The position numbers were made by a program, and so were the translations under genes. Below the pieces are notes generated by a model. It worked only from the letters and a program-made list of their open reading frames with translations, did not search any database and was not told the DNA's origin. Of a stretch of DNA of 64,000 nucleotides, positions 1-8,180 are shown one piece after another. Within the stretch, counting starts at the first letter, position 1; each line of letters begins with the position of its first letter. Source of the stretch: JAWVFM01 sp963739355 (GTDB lineage: Bacteria > Actinomycetota > Thermoleophilia > Solirubrobacterales > 70-9); the NCBI GenBank assembly GCA_963739355.1, contig CAVUAD010000007.1:1265067-1329066 (forward strand), in the 5' to 3' direction.

Positions 1-376
1 CCTCCGAGCTGTCGAAGATGAGGCCCATCAGCGGCGACGCGGCAAGCGCGAGCAGCCCGAAGAGCAATCCTGCGGCCGCAGTGGCGATCAGGGCGGTGTT
101 CGCCGCCTCCTCCACCCGGTCACGCCGCTGGATGACCGCGGAGACCATGCCGGAGTCGGTGCCAAGAAAGGCGAAGGTGATGAGGATCGATCCGGCCGCG
201 TAGACGCCGAACTCATGCGGCGTGAGGAGCCTGGTGAGCGCCATGTAGACGGCGAGGTTCATCGTCTGCGCGAGGAAGAAGCCGAGGCCAGACATGCTCG
301 CCCCCCGCACGACGGTCCCGGTCAGCGAGTCGGGCTGTTCCTCGAGATCGCTCGGAACGGGTCCGGGGTCGCTCAT
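1..376 (-). CDS. Polysaccharide/lipid-linked oligosaccharide flippase, N-terminal part (partial)
   Basis: This reading frame enters from the window edge and starts at an ATG at 376 (MSDPGPVPSDL...). About 125 residues are visible. After a short polar N-terminus there are hydrophobic stretches and the segment MSGLGFFLAQTMNLAVYMAL, then RLLTPHEFGVYAAG. That pattern is the first two helices of Wzx/RfbX-type polysaccharide exporters of the MOP superfamily, which move lipid-linked glycans across the membrane. The remaining helices lie outside the window. Its neighbours are a secreted glycosidase-like protein and a sulfotransferase on the same strand, which fits a cell-surface glycan locus. The family assignment rests on the N-terminus only. 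Confidence 0.7.
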   Translation of the reverse strand, partial: MSDPGPVPSDLEEQPDSLTGTVVRGASMSGLGFFLAQTMNLAVYMALTRLLTPHEFGVYAAGSILITFAFLGTDSGMVSAVIQRRDRVEEAANTALIATAAAGLLFGLLALAASPLMGLIFDSSE

Positions 377-440
377 CTCGGGCGATTCTAGGGACGGGCT
401 CGGTGCCCTATTGGCGGCCGCTGCCGCTGGGGGAAGCCGC

Positions 441-2264
441 TCAGCTGGGGCAGGCCGGGAGGGCCAGGGCCTTCACGGCGCCGAGGGTGACGGAGCTGGT
501 GCAGCTGCCGTCTGGGAGCTCGTAGCTCCCGCCGAGGTCGAATGACTGGCTGCCGCTGGGCGCCGGGTTGATGACCACGGTCCCCGCCGTGAAGTCGCGG
601 CGGAAGCCCTGTCCGACCGCAGTCATGCTCCCAGTGGGCGTGCCGACGTTGGTGGTCCAGTTCGGCGTGTACGTGTCGGAGGAGCTGTCCATGGTCGGGC
701 GGTAGATGATCGAGCTTCCCACCTGGCCGTTCCATCCGAGGAGAAACGACGCACGGGCGTAGCGCTGCGCCTGGACATCGTTCTCGGAGCCGTAGGCGAT
801 CGCGCTGAAGGATGCGCCGGTGGCCTCAACGTCCTGCTCGAACTTGACCTGGTCGCGCCAGTTGGCGGTCCCGTTGCTCGGCGGCGAGGTGAACAGGCTG
901 CCCCGCCCCCAGCGGATGAACGACTCGCGGTTGATGGTTGTGACGTGCGAGGCTATCGTCATCGCCTCGGAGCGCTGCGTCGAGTCGTAGAGGTCGAGCG
1001 CCAGGTTGGGGACCGTCATGAACCCCTTATGACCGAGCTCGTCGCCGATCCTGTCGATGAACTGTTGCGTGGCCTTGCCGTAGGCGGAATCGTTCAGCTC
1101 GGCAATCCGCCCGTCCATGCCATGGCCGGGGTACAGGTTCGAGTCGTCGATGAAGACACCGTCGTACCGCTGGTTGGAGCCGTCGGCGTTGATATCGGCG
1201 AGCCGGCCCGCCACAGCGTCGATCCAGGCCTGCTGATAGCCCGGGTTCGCGATGTTCGCGGCATAGGAGCCCTTGAAGTCGGATTCGATGCGATTGCCGT
1301 TGGCGTCGTGAAGGAACCAGCTCTCGTGGGAGTCCGCGTTGCACCACGGCACGCCGCTGCCCTGAAACGGAGTCCACGGGCAACCCTTGGGCTGGACGTT
1401 GATGAACGACAGGTTCTTGTAGACGAGGATCCTGGCGCCTGGATTCGCGGCTCGGAGTGTCGCGATCTGGGCGTGCGTGGAGTCGCGGACGATGATCGTC
1501 TGGTAATTCGAGCCTCGCTCGTCGAAGAGCGCCTGCTCGTCAGGGGTCGTGTTCGCGATCTGGCTCGTGGTCACGGGACTCGGCGCGTTCGGGTCGGTGG
1601 GCGGCGGGTCGCTCGGCGGGGGGTCGTTCGGGGGATGGTTGCCGCCGCCGGGCTTGGACGTCCTCACCAGGGAGATCGCGTCCACGCTGAACGAGTCGTG
1701 CCTGCTGACATGCGACGCGCGGCGGACGTAGACGTCGAGGTGGTCGCCGCTCGCCTGCGCGGTGTAATGGACCCTGACCTTCTTGAAGTGCCGGCGACTC
1801 AGGCGGACGGTGTGCTCGTGGTCGCCAATGAGCCTCCCACTCGCGTCCGTCTCGCGGACGACCAGTCCGACCCGGCGGCCCGCCGAGGCACGACTGGCGC
1901 GGACGAACGCCGACGCGCGGTACCTGGCGCCGTTCTTCGTCGGGGCATGCCCGTTGCTGCCGACCGCCGGCGGGGTGCCGTCGATCGTGTAGTCGGAGAC
2001 GCGCTTGTCCGCGGTCACCTTCGCCACGTACCTGCCGTCCGGAGCCTTGCGGGTCCGGACCCGCTTCACGCTGGCCCGGAACCCGGACCAATCACGCGTG
2101 TGGTGCCGGAAGCTTGGGTTGCTGGTGAGGTTGTGGCTCGGGACCTTGCTGCTTGCGGAGGCCGAGCCGGCCGGCACCAGAAGGCCGCCCACTGCAGCGG
2201 CGGCCACGAGCAGGGCACGGCGGTGGGGCGAGAGGAGGTGGCGGGCTGAGGCAAAGGCGAGCAT
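441..2264 (-). CDS. Secreted putative glycoside hydrolase (GHL15-like) with N-terminal carbohydrate-binding-like domain
   Basis: The 607-residue product starts with a clear signal peptide (RRALLVAAAAVGGLLVPAG followed by SASA). Residues of about 45-205 look like a jelly-roll carbohydrate-binding module (TSNPSFRHHTRDWSG). A Pro/Asp linker (PPNDPPPSDPPPTDP) leads to the catalytic-like region from about 235. There, GARILVYKNLSF, DGVFIDDSN and the barrel-like pattern match the hypothetical glycosyl hydrolase family GHL15, whose activity is not established as far as I know. The Asp residues of FIDDSN are the best candidates for catalytic acids. The protein should be exported and act on extracellular polysaccharide. 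It lies between the flippase and sulfotransferase genes, so a role in surface glycan turnover is plausible. The family assignment is fairly safe and the substrate is unknown. Confidence 0.7.
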   Translation of the reverse strand: MLAFASARHLLSPHRRALLVAAAAVGGLLVPAGSASASSKVPSHNLTSNPSFRHHTRDWSGFRASVKRVRTRKAPDGRYVAKVTADKRVSDYTIDGTPPAVGSNGHAPTKNGARYRASAFVRASRASAGRRVGLVVRETDASGRLIGDHEHTVRLSRRHFKKVRVHYTAQASGDHLDVYVRRASHVSRHDSFSVDAISLVRTSKPGGGNHPPNDPPPSDPPPTDPNAPSPVTTSQIANTTPDEQALFDERGSNYQTIIVRDSTHAQIATLRAANPGARILVYKNLSFINVQPKGCPWTPFQGSGVPWCNADSHESWFLHDANGNRIESDFKGSYAANIANPGYQQAWIDAVAGRLADINADGSNQRYDGVFIDDSNLYPGHGMDGRIAELNDSAYGKATQQFIDRIGDELGHKGFMTVPNLALDLYDSTQRSEAMTIASHVTTINRESFIRWGRGSLFTSPPSNGTANWRDQVKFEQDVEATGASFSAIAYGSENDVQAQRYARASFLLGWNGQVGSSIIYRPTMDSSSDTYTPNWTTNVGTPTGSMTAVGQGFRRDFTAGTVVINPAPSGSQSFDLGGSYELPDGSCTSSVTLGAVKALALPACPS

Positions 2265-2454
2265 TGGTCTTCACAGCCCGGATCGGCCCCGAGGCCGGGG
2301 TCCGCGAAAAGGACGCGCCGCCGCTCAAACGTTCGTCCAGACCGGCCCTCGGACAGGCGCCCAGGCGCCGCGAGCGGGGATCGCTCGCTTCGTGTCTGGG
2401 GGCACCCCTCCCCGACCCCACGGGTGACTCTTCAGACGTGGCCCGGTCCCGGCG

Positions 2455-3393
2455 TCAGGCCGGTCCGGGCGTAAGCCAGCCGCAAACGTCGATATTCAGC
2501 TCGGCGAGCTGCTGAACCTGCTCCTCGACGACCGGCATCAGAACGTTCCGCGTGTTGTCCGGAGGAGGCTCACGAGGGGCGAATCGCGTGTTGATCCTGC
2601 TTAGTGCGGTCCCCACCTTGACCCTTGCCCGTAGCGGCATCACGGCGTGCAGCGCAACCCGCAGCCGCTCAGGCGGCTCTTCGACCACGTCGCGAAGGAG
2701 GCGGCTCCGGGTCTGCTTGTTCGAGTTGACGACTCGTATGTCCGGCACGAAGGTCGCGTCGACGTCCAGGAACTCGCAGGTCGCTCGAAAGGCTGAGAGC
2801 GTGTCCTTGGCGAAGTCGTCGTAGATCACCACGTGCACGCGAGATGAGCCGAACACGTCGATGTAGCGACGCAGCTGTTCCGCGTACGCCACGGCGGACC
2901 TGTAGGAATGCGGCGGAAACCCCTTTGGCGTTCCGTTCCGAAGCCGCTCCTCGTCATGAGCGAGCGCCTCTCCGAAGTCCACCAGGGGCTCCACGCCGAA
3001 GTGCACGAGCTGCGAATGGAGCGACGGGAGCATTTCGATCGGATTGCGCAGCATCACGATGATGCTTGCGTCGGGCGAGAAGGCTTGGATCTCGCCGGCC
3101 GCTTGGTGGGAGTACAGGTACCAGACGGAGGCCTCGCCAATGCGCTTGCAGCCCTGGACCTCCGTGAACATCTCCATGTAGTGACGGCGCTTGTCCTCGG
3201 GAGAGCGGTGGGGATATAGGTCACGCTTGCGCTCGAGGCGCTCCGGCAGGTCGCTGCCGAAGTAGTGCGACTCCTTTGCCGATGCCATGCCGATCTCGGG
3301 GTGCTGTCCGAGGTAATCGGCCATCGCGCTGGTCGCGCACTTCGGCGCGCCAACGATGAAGAAGTCCGGCCCGCGGAGCGTCCCGTTCGTCAC
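2455..3393 (-). CDS. Sulfotransferase family protein
   Basis: The 312-residue cytoplasmic protein begins with FFIVGAPKCATSAM at residues 11-24, the 5'-phosphosulfate-binding loop of PAPS-dependent sulfotransferases. A later segment (IIVMLRNPIEMLPS) corresponds to the 3'-phosphate-binding region with its Arg. KESHYFGSD and the RYIDVFG / VVIYDDF blocks are typical of the carbohydrate sulfotransferase group. The expected reaction is transfer of sulfate from PAPS to a hydroxyl or amino group of a glycan or small molecule. It sits beside flippase and glycosidase-like genes, so a surface glycan acceptor is likely, though this is inference. The start gives a normal-length family member. Confidence 0.85.
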   Translation of the reverse strand: MTNGTLRGPDFFIVGAPKCATSAMADYLGQHPEIGMASAKESHYFGSDLPERLERKRDLYPHRSPEDKRRHYMEMFTEVQGCKRIGEASVWYLYSHQAAGEIQAFSPDASIIVMLRNPIEMLPSLHSQLVHFGVEPLVDFGEALAHDEERLRNGTPKGFPPHSYRSAVAYAEQLRRYIDVFGSSRVHVVIYDDFAKDTLSAFRATCEFLDVDATFVPDIRVVNSNKQTRSRLLRDVVEEPPERLRVALHAVMPLRARVKVGTALSRINTRFAPREPPPDNTRNVLMPVVEEQVQQLAELNIDVCGWLTPGPA

Positions 3394-3457
3394 GGACTCA
3401 ATAAAGCAGAGTCAGGCTCGGCCCGCGGTGGCCGCTCGCGGCCGAGGAAACGGGTGC

Positions 3458-3859
3458 TCAGTTGGGGGTGACTCCGCCCCCACCGTTGCCGGGCTTGGTC
3501 GTCGTGGTCTGGCGGGTTGACGTGCTGGGGGTGGTCGTGGTCGTCGTCGTGCTCGTAGAAGCCGTGCTGGTGCTGGGCTGGGTCGTCGTCGACTGCGTCG
3601 TAGTCGTCGACTGCGTCGTAGTCGTGGAGGAGGTCGCGGTTGTCGGCAGCGTCGTGGTCGTGGACGACGATGAGCTGTTGCCGTTGTCGGACGCAATGAC
3701 CGCGAGCGCGACCCCCAGGCCGATGACCCCGGCGACGAGCACGCCGATCAGGACCTTGACCCCGTTGCTCATGCCGCCCTGTGGCGGCTCGTAGCCACTC
3801 TGCCCGCCGCCTCGGCGGGGGTCGCGGTCGCGCATGACTCTGGTCGGGTCGTCGTGCAT
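3458..3859 (-). CDS. Single-pass membrane protein with long Ser/Thr-rich external tail
   Basis: The 133-residue protein has a charged N-terminus (DPTRVMRDRDPRRGGG), one transmembrane helix at about 34-55 (VKVLIGVLVAGVIGLGVALA) and then about 75 residues that are almost only Ser and Thr. The tail carries repeated STTTTQ units and ends in Pro-Asn. The topology should be N-in with an exposed tail that is a natural target for O-glycosylation. No catalytic domain is present and I do not recognise a named family. The reverse strand gives a Val-rich ORF here, a trivial shadow of the Thr codons. It is tandem with argD but separated from it by a stop and a short gap. Confidence 0.65.
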   Translation of the reverse strand: MHDDPTRVMRDRDPRRGGGQSGYEPPQGGMSNGVKVLIGVLVAGVIGLGVALAVIASDNGNSSSSSTTTTLPTTATSSTTTTQSTTTTQSTTTQPSTSTASTSTTTTTTTPSTSTRQTTTTKPGNGGGGVTPN

Positions 3860-3881
3860 GGCGCGCGAGTGTAGCTACGGG

Positions 3882-5066
3882 CTAAGCGCGACCCAGGCCG
3901 GACTGCGCGAGAACCTCGGCGGCGCGGTCGACCTCGGAGGCGCCCACCGTCAGGGGCGGCAGGAACCGGAGCATCCCCGGGCCTGGAACGTTGATCACGA
4001 GGCGCCGGCTGAGCGCCTCGCGATGCACGGCAGCGGCGTCGATCCCGGCCGCAACTGTGACCCCCACCATGAGGCCGCGGCCCCTGACGTCGGCGATGCC
4101 GACGAGCTCGGCGAGTGCGGCGGCCAGCTGGGCCCCACGCCTGCTCACATTCGCGAGCAAGTCTCCGTCGTCCACCTCGCCGAGCGCCGCAAGTGCGGCG
4201 GCGGCCGCTACCGGCCCGCCGGCGAAGGTCGAGCCGTGGTCGCCGAGCTCGAGGACCTCGCCCAGCTCGGGCACGGTCACGCATGCGCCAACCGGCATGC
4301 CGCCGCCGAGCGCCTTTGCAGCGGTGATCACGTCCGGCGTCACCGGGAGCTGCTCGTAGGCCCAGAGCGAGCCCGTCCGGCCCATGCCGGTCTGCACCTC
4401 GTCGAAGACCAGGATCGCGCCGGCCGCGTCGCAGGCCTCGCGCGCCGCGACCAGGACCTCGTCGGCGATCGGCCAGACGCCCGCCTCGCCCTGGATCGGC
4501 TCGATGATCACTGCTGCGGTGCGCTCGGTGACGGCCTCGCGCAGGGCGACCGGGTCGTCGCGCGGCACGGCTTTGAAGCCGCGCGGCAACGGCCCGAAGA
4601 GCTCTTCGTTGGCGAGTCGCGGCGTCGCGGCCAGCGACCCGAGCGTGCGGCCGTGGAAGCCGAAGTCGAGCGTGACGATCTCGGGCGCCTCCACCCCGCG
4701 CCGGTGCGCGTGCTTGCGGGCCAGCTTGATCGCGCACTCGTTGGCCTCGGTGCCCGAGTTGGCCAGGAACACGCGGCCGCCCAGGCTCGACTCGGCGAGG
4801 CGTTCCGCCAGGCGCATCGCCGGCTCGGTGTAGAAGAGGTTCGAGACGCCGCCCAGACGCCCGGCCTGCTCGCTGATCGCCGCGACGATCCGCGGGTTGC
4901 AGTTGCCCGCGTTGTGGACCGAGAGCCCCGCGAAGAAATCGAGGTACTCCTTGCCCTCGGTGTCCCAGAGCGTGCACCCTTCCCCCCGCACGAACTCCAC
5001 GGGAGCCTTGGCGTACGTGGGCATGACGTAGCGGGACTCGAGCCCCTGCAGCTCTCGAAGGCTCAC
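3882..5066 (-). CDS. argD: Acetylornithine aminotransferase
   Basis: The 394-residue PLP enzyme converts N-acetylglutamate semialdehyde and glutamate to N-acetylornithine and 2-oxoglutarate (fourth enzymatic step of arginine synthesis). Visible features are ANSGTEANECAIKLAR (the phosphate/substrate loop), FDEVQTGMGRTG (Asp contacting the PLP ring) and ITAAKALGGGMPVGA with the Schiff-base Lys. I place the start at the GTG at 5066 (MSLRELQGLESRYVMPTYAK), which overlaps the argB stop by 4 nt (GTGA). A much longer in-frame ORF runs upstream but is the shadow of argB. It is the last gene of argC-argJ-argB-argD. No ArgF, ArgG, ArgH or ArgR is in the window. Confidence 0.95.
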   Translation of the reverse strand: MSLRELQGLESRYVMPTYAKAPVEFVRGEGCTLWDTEGKEYLDFFAGLSVHNAGNCNPRIVAAISEQAGRLGGVSNLFYTEPAMRLAERLAESSLGGRVFLANSGTEANECAIKLARKHAHRRGVEAPEIVTLDFGFHGRTLGSLAATPRLANEELFGPLPRGFKAVPRDDPVALREAVTERTAAVIIEPIQGEAGVWPIADEVLVAAREACDAAGAILVFDEVQTGMGRTGSLWAYEQLPVTPDVITAAKALGGGMPVGACVTVPELGEVLELGDHGSTFAGGPVAAAAALAALGEVDDGDLLANVSRRGAQLAAALAELVGIADVRGRGLMVGVTVAAGIDAAAVHREALSRRLVINVPGPGMLRFLPPLTVGASEVDRAAEVLAQSGLGRA

Positions 5067-5935
5067 GGGGTGACCATCGTGCCGATGCCGGCGTCGGTGA
5101 ACAGCTCGAGCAACAGCGAGTGCGGGCGCCGGCCGTCGATGATGTGCGCCGACTGCACGCCGCCGGCGATCGCCTCGTTGCAGGCGGCGAGCTTCGGCCT
5201 CATCCCGCCCCCGATCCCCTCGAGCGCAGCCTCGATCTCCGGCGTGGTCGCGCGCGAGATGAGGCTCGCCTCGTCGTCGGGATCGGCCAGCCAGCCCACG
5301 ACGTCCGTGAGGAAGATCGCCTTGTAGGCGCGGAGCGCGGCGGCGACCTTGCCCGCCGCGGCGTCGGCGTTGACGTTGTAGGAGTGCCCATCCCGGTCGG
5401 CGCCTGCGGAGGCGATCACCGGGATGTAGTCGGCGGCGATGTGGTTCAGGACGTCGACGTCGACCCGCTCGATCTCGCCGACGAAGCCGACCTCGGCCGC
5501 GTTCTCGACCGGCCTGATCTCGAAGAGGGTCCCGTCCTCGCCGGAGAGGCCGACGGCGGGCTGCCCGTGGCGGTTCAGGCGGCTGACGATGTCCGCGTTG
5601 ACCTTGCCAAGAAGGACCATCTTGGCCACCTCGACCGTCTCGGCGTCGGACACCCGCAGCCCGTCGACGAACTTCACCTCCATCCCGAGGCGCTCCATGT
5701 ACCGGGTGATGTCCGGCCCTCCGCCGTGGACGATCACGGGATTGAGCCCGACGTACTTGAGCAGGACCACGTCCGTCGCGAAGTCGTCGCGCAGCCCCTC
5801 GTCGCGCATCGCGGCGCCGCCGTACTTGATCACCACCGTGCGCCCGTGGAACTCGCGGATGTACGGCAGCGCCTCGAGGAGGGTCTCGACGCTGGAGCCG
5901 GTCTGCGGACCGTGGACTGCGGACTCTTCGGTCAT
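5063..5935 (-). CDS. argB: Acetylglutamate kinase
   Basis: The 290-residue amino-acid kinase phosphorylates N-acetylglutamate at the gamma-carboxyl, often the arginine-inhibited step. VVIKYGGAAM near residue 34 is the ATP/substrate Lys-Gly-Gly motif, VIVHGGGPDI is the second glycine loop, and FLTDVVGWL and NADAAAGKVAAAL are conserved family blocks. The start codon overlaps the argJ stop by 4 nt (ATGA). Its first residues (TEESAVHGPQTG) are not part of the kinase fold. They are encoded by degenerate 7-bp repeats also present at the starts of argJ and argC. Confidence 0.96.
   Translation of the reverse strand: MTEESAVHGPQTGSSVETLLEALPYIREFHGRTVVIKYGGAAMRDEGLRDDFATDVVLLKYVGLNPVIVHGGGPDITRYMERLGMEVKFVDGLRVSDAETVEVAKMVLLGKVNADIVSRLNRHGQPAVGLSGEDGTLFEIRPVENAAEVGFVGEIERVDVDVLNHIAADYIPVIASAGADRDGHSYNVNADAAAGKVAAALRAYKAIFLTDVVGWLADPDDEASLISRATTPEIEAALEGIGGGMRPKLAACNEAIAGGVQSAHIIDGRRPHSLLLELFTDAGIGTMVTP
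5903..5923 (-). repeat. Heptamer tandem repeat within the argB N-terminal codons
   Basis: On the + strand three 7-mers follow each other: ctgcgga, ccgtgga, ctgcgga. Read on the coding strand they give the SAVHGPQ segment at the start of ArgB. The same degenerate 7-bp unit occurs at the starts of argJ and argC. The period of 7 makes 21 bp equal to 7 codons, so added units need not shift frame when they come in threes. Confidence 0.65.
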
Positions 5936-7122
5936 GTCGGGTACTCCGAGTTGAGGCGAACGTAGTCAGGGGTGAGGTCGGAGAAGTAGACGTGGGCGGA
6001 CGCGTCCCCGCGGCCGAGCCTGATGGCGATGTCCGCCTCCGCGCCGTCGGCGCCAAGCTCCTCGAAGTCGATCGTCTCCGGCGTCGGCTCCGGCATCTCC
6101 CTGCCGGCAAGCGCCATGCCCGCCGCCTGCGCGATCCGTCCCCAGTTCGCATCGCGGCCGTAGAGCGCGGTCTTGACGAGCGGGGAGTTCGCGATCGCCC
6201 GCGCCACGGACTCGGCCTCGGCCGAGTCGGCCGCCTCGTCGACCGTGACGCGCCCGGTCCGCGACGCTCCCTCGCCGTCGGCCACCACGTCCAGGGCCAG
6301 CTGGAGGAGGACGGCGTCGAGAAGCCCTTCGGGGAGGGGCCGGCCGCTCGCCCCGCCGGCCTGGAGCACGACCGTGTCGTTGGTGCTCATCTGGCCGTCG
6401 ACGGTGATCCGCTCGAAGGACGCGTCCACAGCGCGGCGCAGGTCCCGGGCGGGCTGCGCGACCACTGCGTCGGTCTGGACGAAGCACAGCAGGGTGGCGA
6501 AGCCGGGCCGGATCATGCCCGCTCCCTTCGCCTGGGCCGAGACGGTCACGCCTCCCGCCCTGAGGCTGCAGGATTTCGGCGCGTCGTCGGTGGTCATGAT
6601 CGCTCGCGCGAACTCGGAGCCCCCGTCTGGCCCCGCTCTCTTCACGGCCTCGCGGGCGCCCGCCTGAGCGGCCTCGAGCTCCAGCGGGACCCCGATGATC
6701 CCGGTCTCCGCAACCACAACCAGCGACGGATCCAGGCCAAGTCCCTCCGCCCCGGCTTCTCGGAGGGCTCGCGCGTCGGCGAGCCCCTGCTCGCCGGTTG
6801 CTGCGTTGGCGTTGCCGGAGTTGACCACGCAGGCGCGAACGCCGGCCTGGTCGCACTCGTCGCGGCAGACGACCACGGGCGCCGCGGGCGCCGCGCTCGC
6901 CGTCAGCAGCACTGCCGAGCTCACCGTCGCGGCGTCACAGACCACCACCCCGACGTCGGTGGCGCCGCCCTGCTTCAGCCCGCAGTGCACGCCGGCCGCG
7001 CGAAAGCCCGGCGCCAGCTGAGCGGGGTCGAGCTGCTCGACCCCGTCCGGGGCGTCGACCCACCGCGAGCGGAAGAACCCACCCGCGGACCGCGGACTGC
7101 CGACTGCGGACTCGACGCTCAC
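5932..7122 (-). CDS. argJ: Bifunctional glutamate N-acetyltransferase / ornithine acetyltransferase
   Basis: The 396-residue enzyme moves the acetyl group from acetylornithine to glutamate and can usually also use acetyl-CoA, which recycles acetyl groups in the arginine pathway. AGVHCGLKQG and VVNSGNANAATG are conserved oxyanion and substrate blocks. KGAGMIRPGFATLLCF contains the Thr that becomes the nucleophile after self-cleavage into alpha and beta chains. NDTVVLQAGGAS and ALYGRDANWGRI are further family blocks. The start is a GTG overlapping the argC stop by 4 nt. The first 13 residues (MSVESAVGSPRSA) come from a heptamer repeat and lie outside the conserved fold. Confidence 0.95.
   Translation of the reverse strand: MSVESAVGSPRSAGGFFRSRWVDAPDGVEQLDPAQLAPGFRAAGVHCGLKQGGATDVGVVVCDAATVSSAVLLTASAAPAAPVVVCRDECDQAGVRACVVNSGNANAATGEQGLADARALREAGAEGLGLDPSLVVVAETGIIGVPLELEAAQAGAREAVKRAGPDGGSEFARAIMTTDDAPKSCSLRAGGVTVSAQAKGAGMIRPGFATLLCFVQTDAVVAQPARDLRRAVDASFERITVDGQMSTNDTVVLQAGGASGRPLPEGLLDAVLLQLALDVVADGEGASRTGRVTVDEAADSAEAESVARAIANSPLVKTALYGRDANWGRIAQAAGMALAGREMPEPTPETIDFEELGADGAEADIAIRLGRGDASAHVYFSDLTPDYVRLNSEYPT
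7083..7110 (-). repeat. Heptamer tandem repeat within the argJ N-terminal codons
   Basis: Four consecutive 7-mers lie on the + strand: ccgcgga, ccgcgga, ctgccga, ctgcgga. On the coding strand they encode ESAVGSPRSAG of ArgJ. This is the cleanest of the three copies found at arg gene starts. Confidence 0.7.
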
Positions 7123-8180
7123 AACAACCCGTCCTCCTCCGCGAGCCCGAGCATCAGGTTGAGGTTCTGCACGGCCTGCCCGGCGGCGCCCTTCCAGAGG
7201 TTGTCGATCGCGCCGAAGGCGAGAATGCGATCTCCCTGGGGAGCGACGGCGACGTGGACGCGACAGAGGTTGGTCTCACGGACATCGCGGACTCCCGGCG
7301 GCGAGTCCACGACCTCGACGAACGGCTCGCCGGCGTAACGGTCGCGATAGAGGCTCTCCAGCTCGTCCGCGGCGACCTCGCGCGTGGGGCTGACGAAGCA
7401 GCTGGCCAGAAGGCCCTGGTCGATCGGCAGGAGGTGCGGCGTGAAGGCGACGCCACCGACCTCGCCTAGGGCGTGGAGCTCCTGGACGATCTCCGGGTAG
7501 TGGCGGTGGCCGCCCGTGCCGTAGGGCGAGAAGTTCTCGGCAACGTCGGTGAAGTCGAGCGCGCCCCGTCCGGCGCCGGAGACGCCGGACGCCGCGCTGA
7601 CCACCACGTCCCCAAGCAGGCCGGCCTCGGCGAGGGGAGCCAGGGCGAGGACGGTCGCGGTCGGGTAGCAGCCGGGGTTGGCGACGAGCTCCGCCGCGTG
7701 GATCTCGGACCGGTAGAGCTCCGTGAGCCCGTACACGACGCCCTCCAGGAGGTCGGGCTCGCCGTGCGGGCCGTACCAGCGCTCGTAGCTCGGCAGGTCG
7801 CGCAGCCGGAAGTCGGCGGAGAGGTCGACCACCTGCACGCCCAGGCCGCGCAGCTCGGCGACCAGCGGCGCCGCGGCGCCGTGCGGGTAGGCGACGATCG
7901 CCGCGTCGAGCTCCTCCAGGCGCTGGAGATCGAGCTCCTCGAGCACGAGGGGAACCCGGTGCCGGGGGTGGAGCGCGTCGAGCCGCTTGCCCGCGTCGCC
8001 GCGGGCGCTCACCGCGGTCAGCTCGAGGTGCGGGTGGTTCCAGACGAGCCGCGCCGCGAGGGCGCCGGCAAGTCCCGCGGCCCCCGCAACGAGCACCCGG
8101 GCGGCAACGTCGCCACCAAGCGGCTGCGGAAGACCGGCCGACTGCCGACCACGGACTGCGGACTTTTCGGTGTCACTCAC
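7119..8180 (-). CDS. argC: N-acetyl-gamma-glutamyl-phosphate reductase
   Basis: The 353-residue NADPH-dependent enzyme reduces acetylglutamyl phosphate to the semialdehyde. LVAGAAGLAGALAAR near residue 30 is the Rossmann glycine loop, LSADFRL is a family block, and LVANPGCYPTAT holds the catalytic Cys. HRHYPEI and TPHLLPIDQGLL contain the catalytic His region. The chosen start is the GTG at 8180, overlapping the pheT stop by 8 nt. The longer ORF upstream is pheT read out of frame. Its first residues (SDTEKSAVRGRQSAG) are again repeat-derived. It opens the argCJBD cluster, which is translationally coupled to pheST. Confidence 0.95.
   Translation of the reverse strand: MSDTEKSAVRGRQSAGLPQPLGGDVAARVLVAGAAGLAGALAARLVWNHPHLELTAVSARGDAGKRLDALHPRHRVPLVLEELDLQRLEELDAAIVAYPHGAAAPLVAELRGLGVQVVDLSADFRLRDLPSYERWYGPHGEPDLLEGVVYGLTELYRSEIHAAELVANPGCYPTATVLALAPLAEAGLLGDVVVSAASGVSGAGRGALDFTDVAENFSPYGTGGHRHYPEIVQELHALGEVGGVAFTPHLLPIDQGLLASCFVSPTREVAADELESLYRDRYAGEPFVEVVDSPPGVRDVRETNLCRVHVAVAPQGDRILAFGAIDNLWKGAAGQAVQNLNLMLGLAEEDGLL
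8135..8163 (-). repeat. Heptamer tandem repeat within the argC N-terminal codons
   Basis: The + strand shows cggccga, ctgccga, ccacgga, ctgcgga in tandem. They encode SAVRGRQSAG near the start of ArgC, with the same unit and a similar position as in argJ and argB. Confidence 0.65.

Noticed and set aside
3458..3859. Repeated tcgtagtcgtcgactgcg-like DNA as a tandem-repeat array
   Set aside because: It is explained by the Thr/Ser-rich codons of the membrane protein on the minus strand; no separate repeat element is needed.
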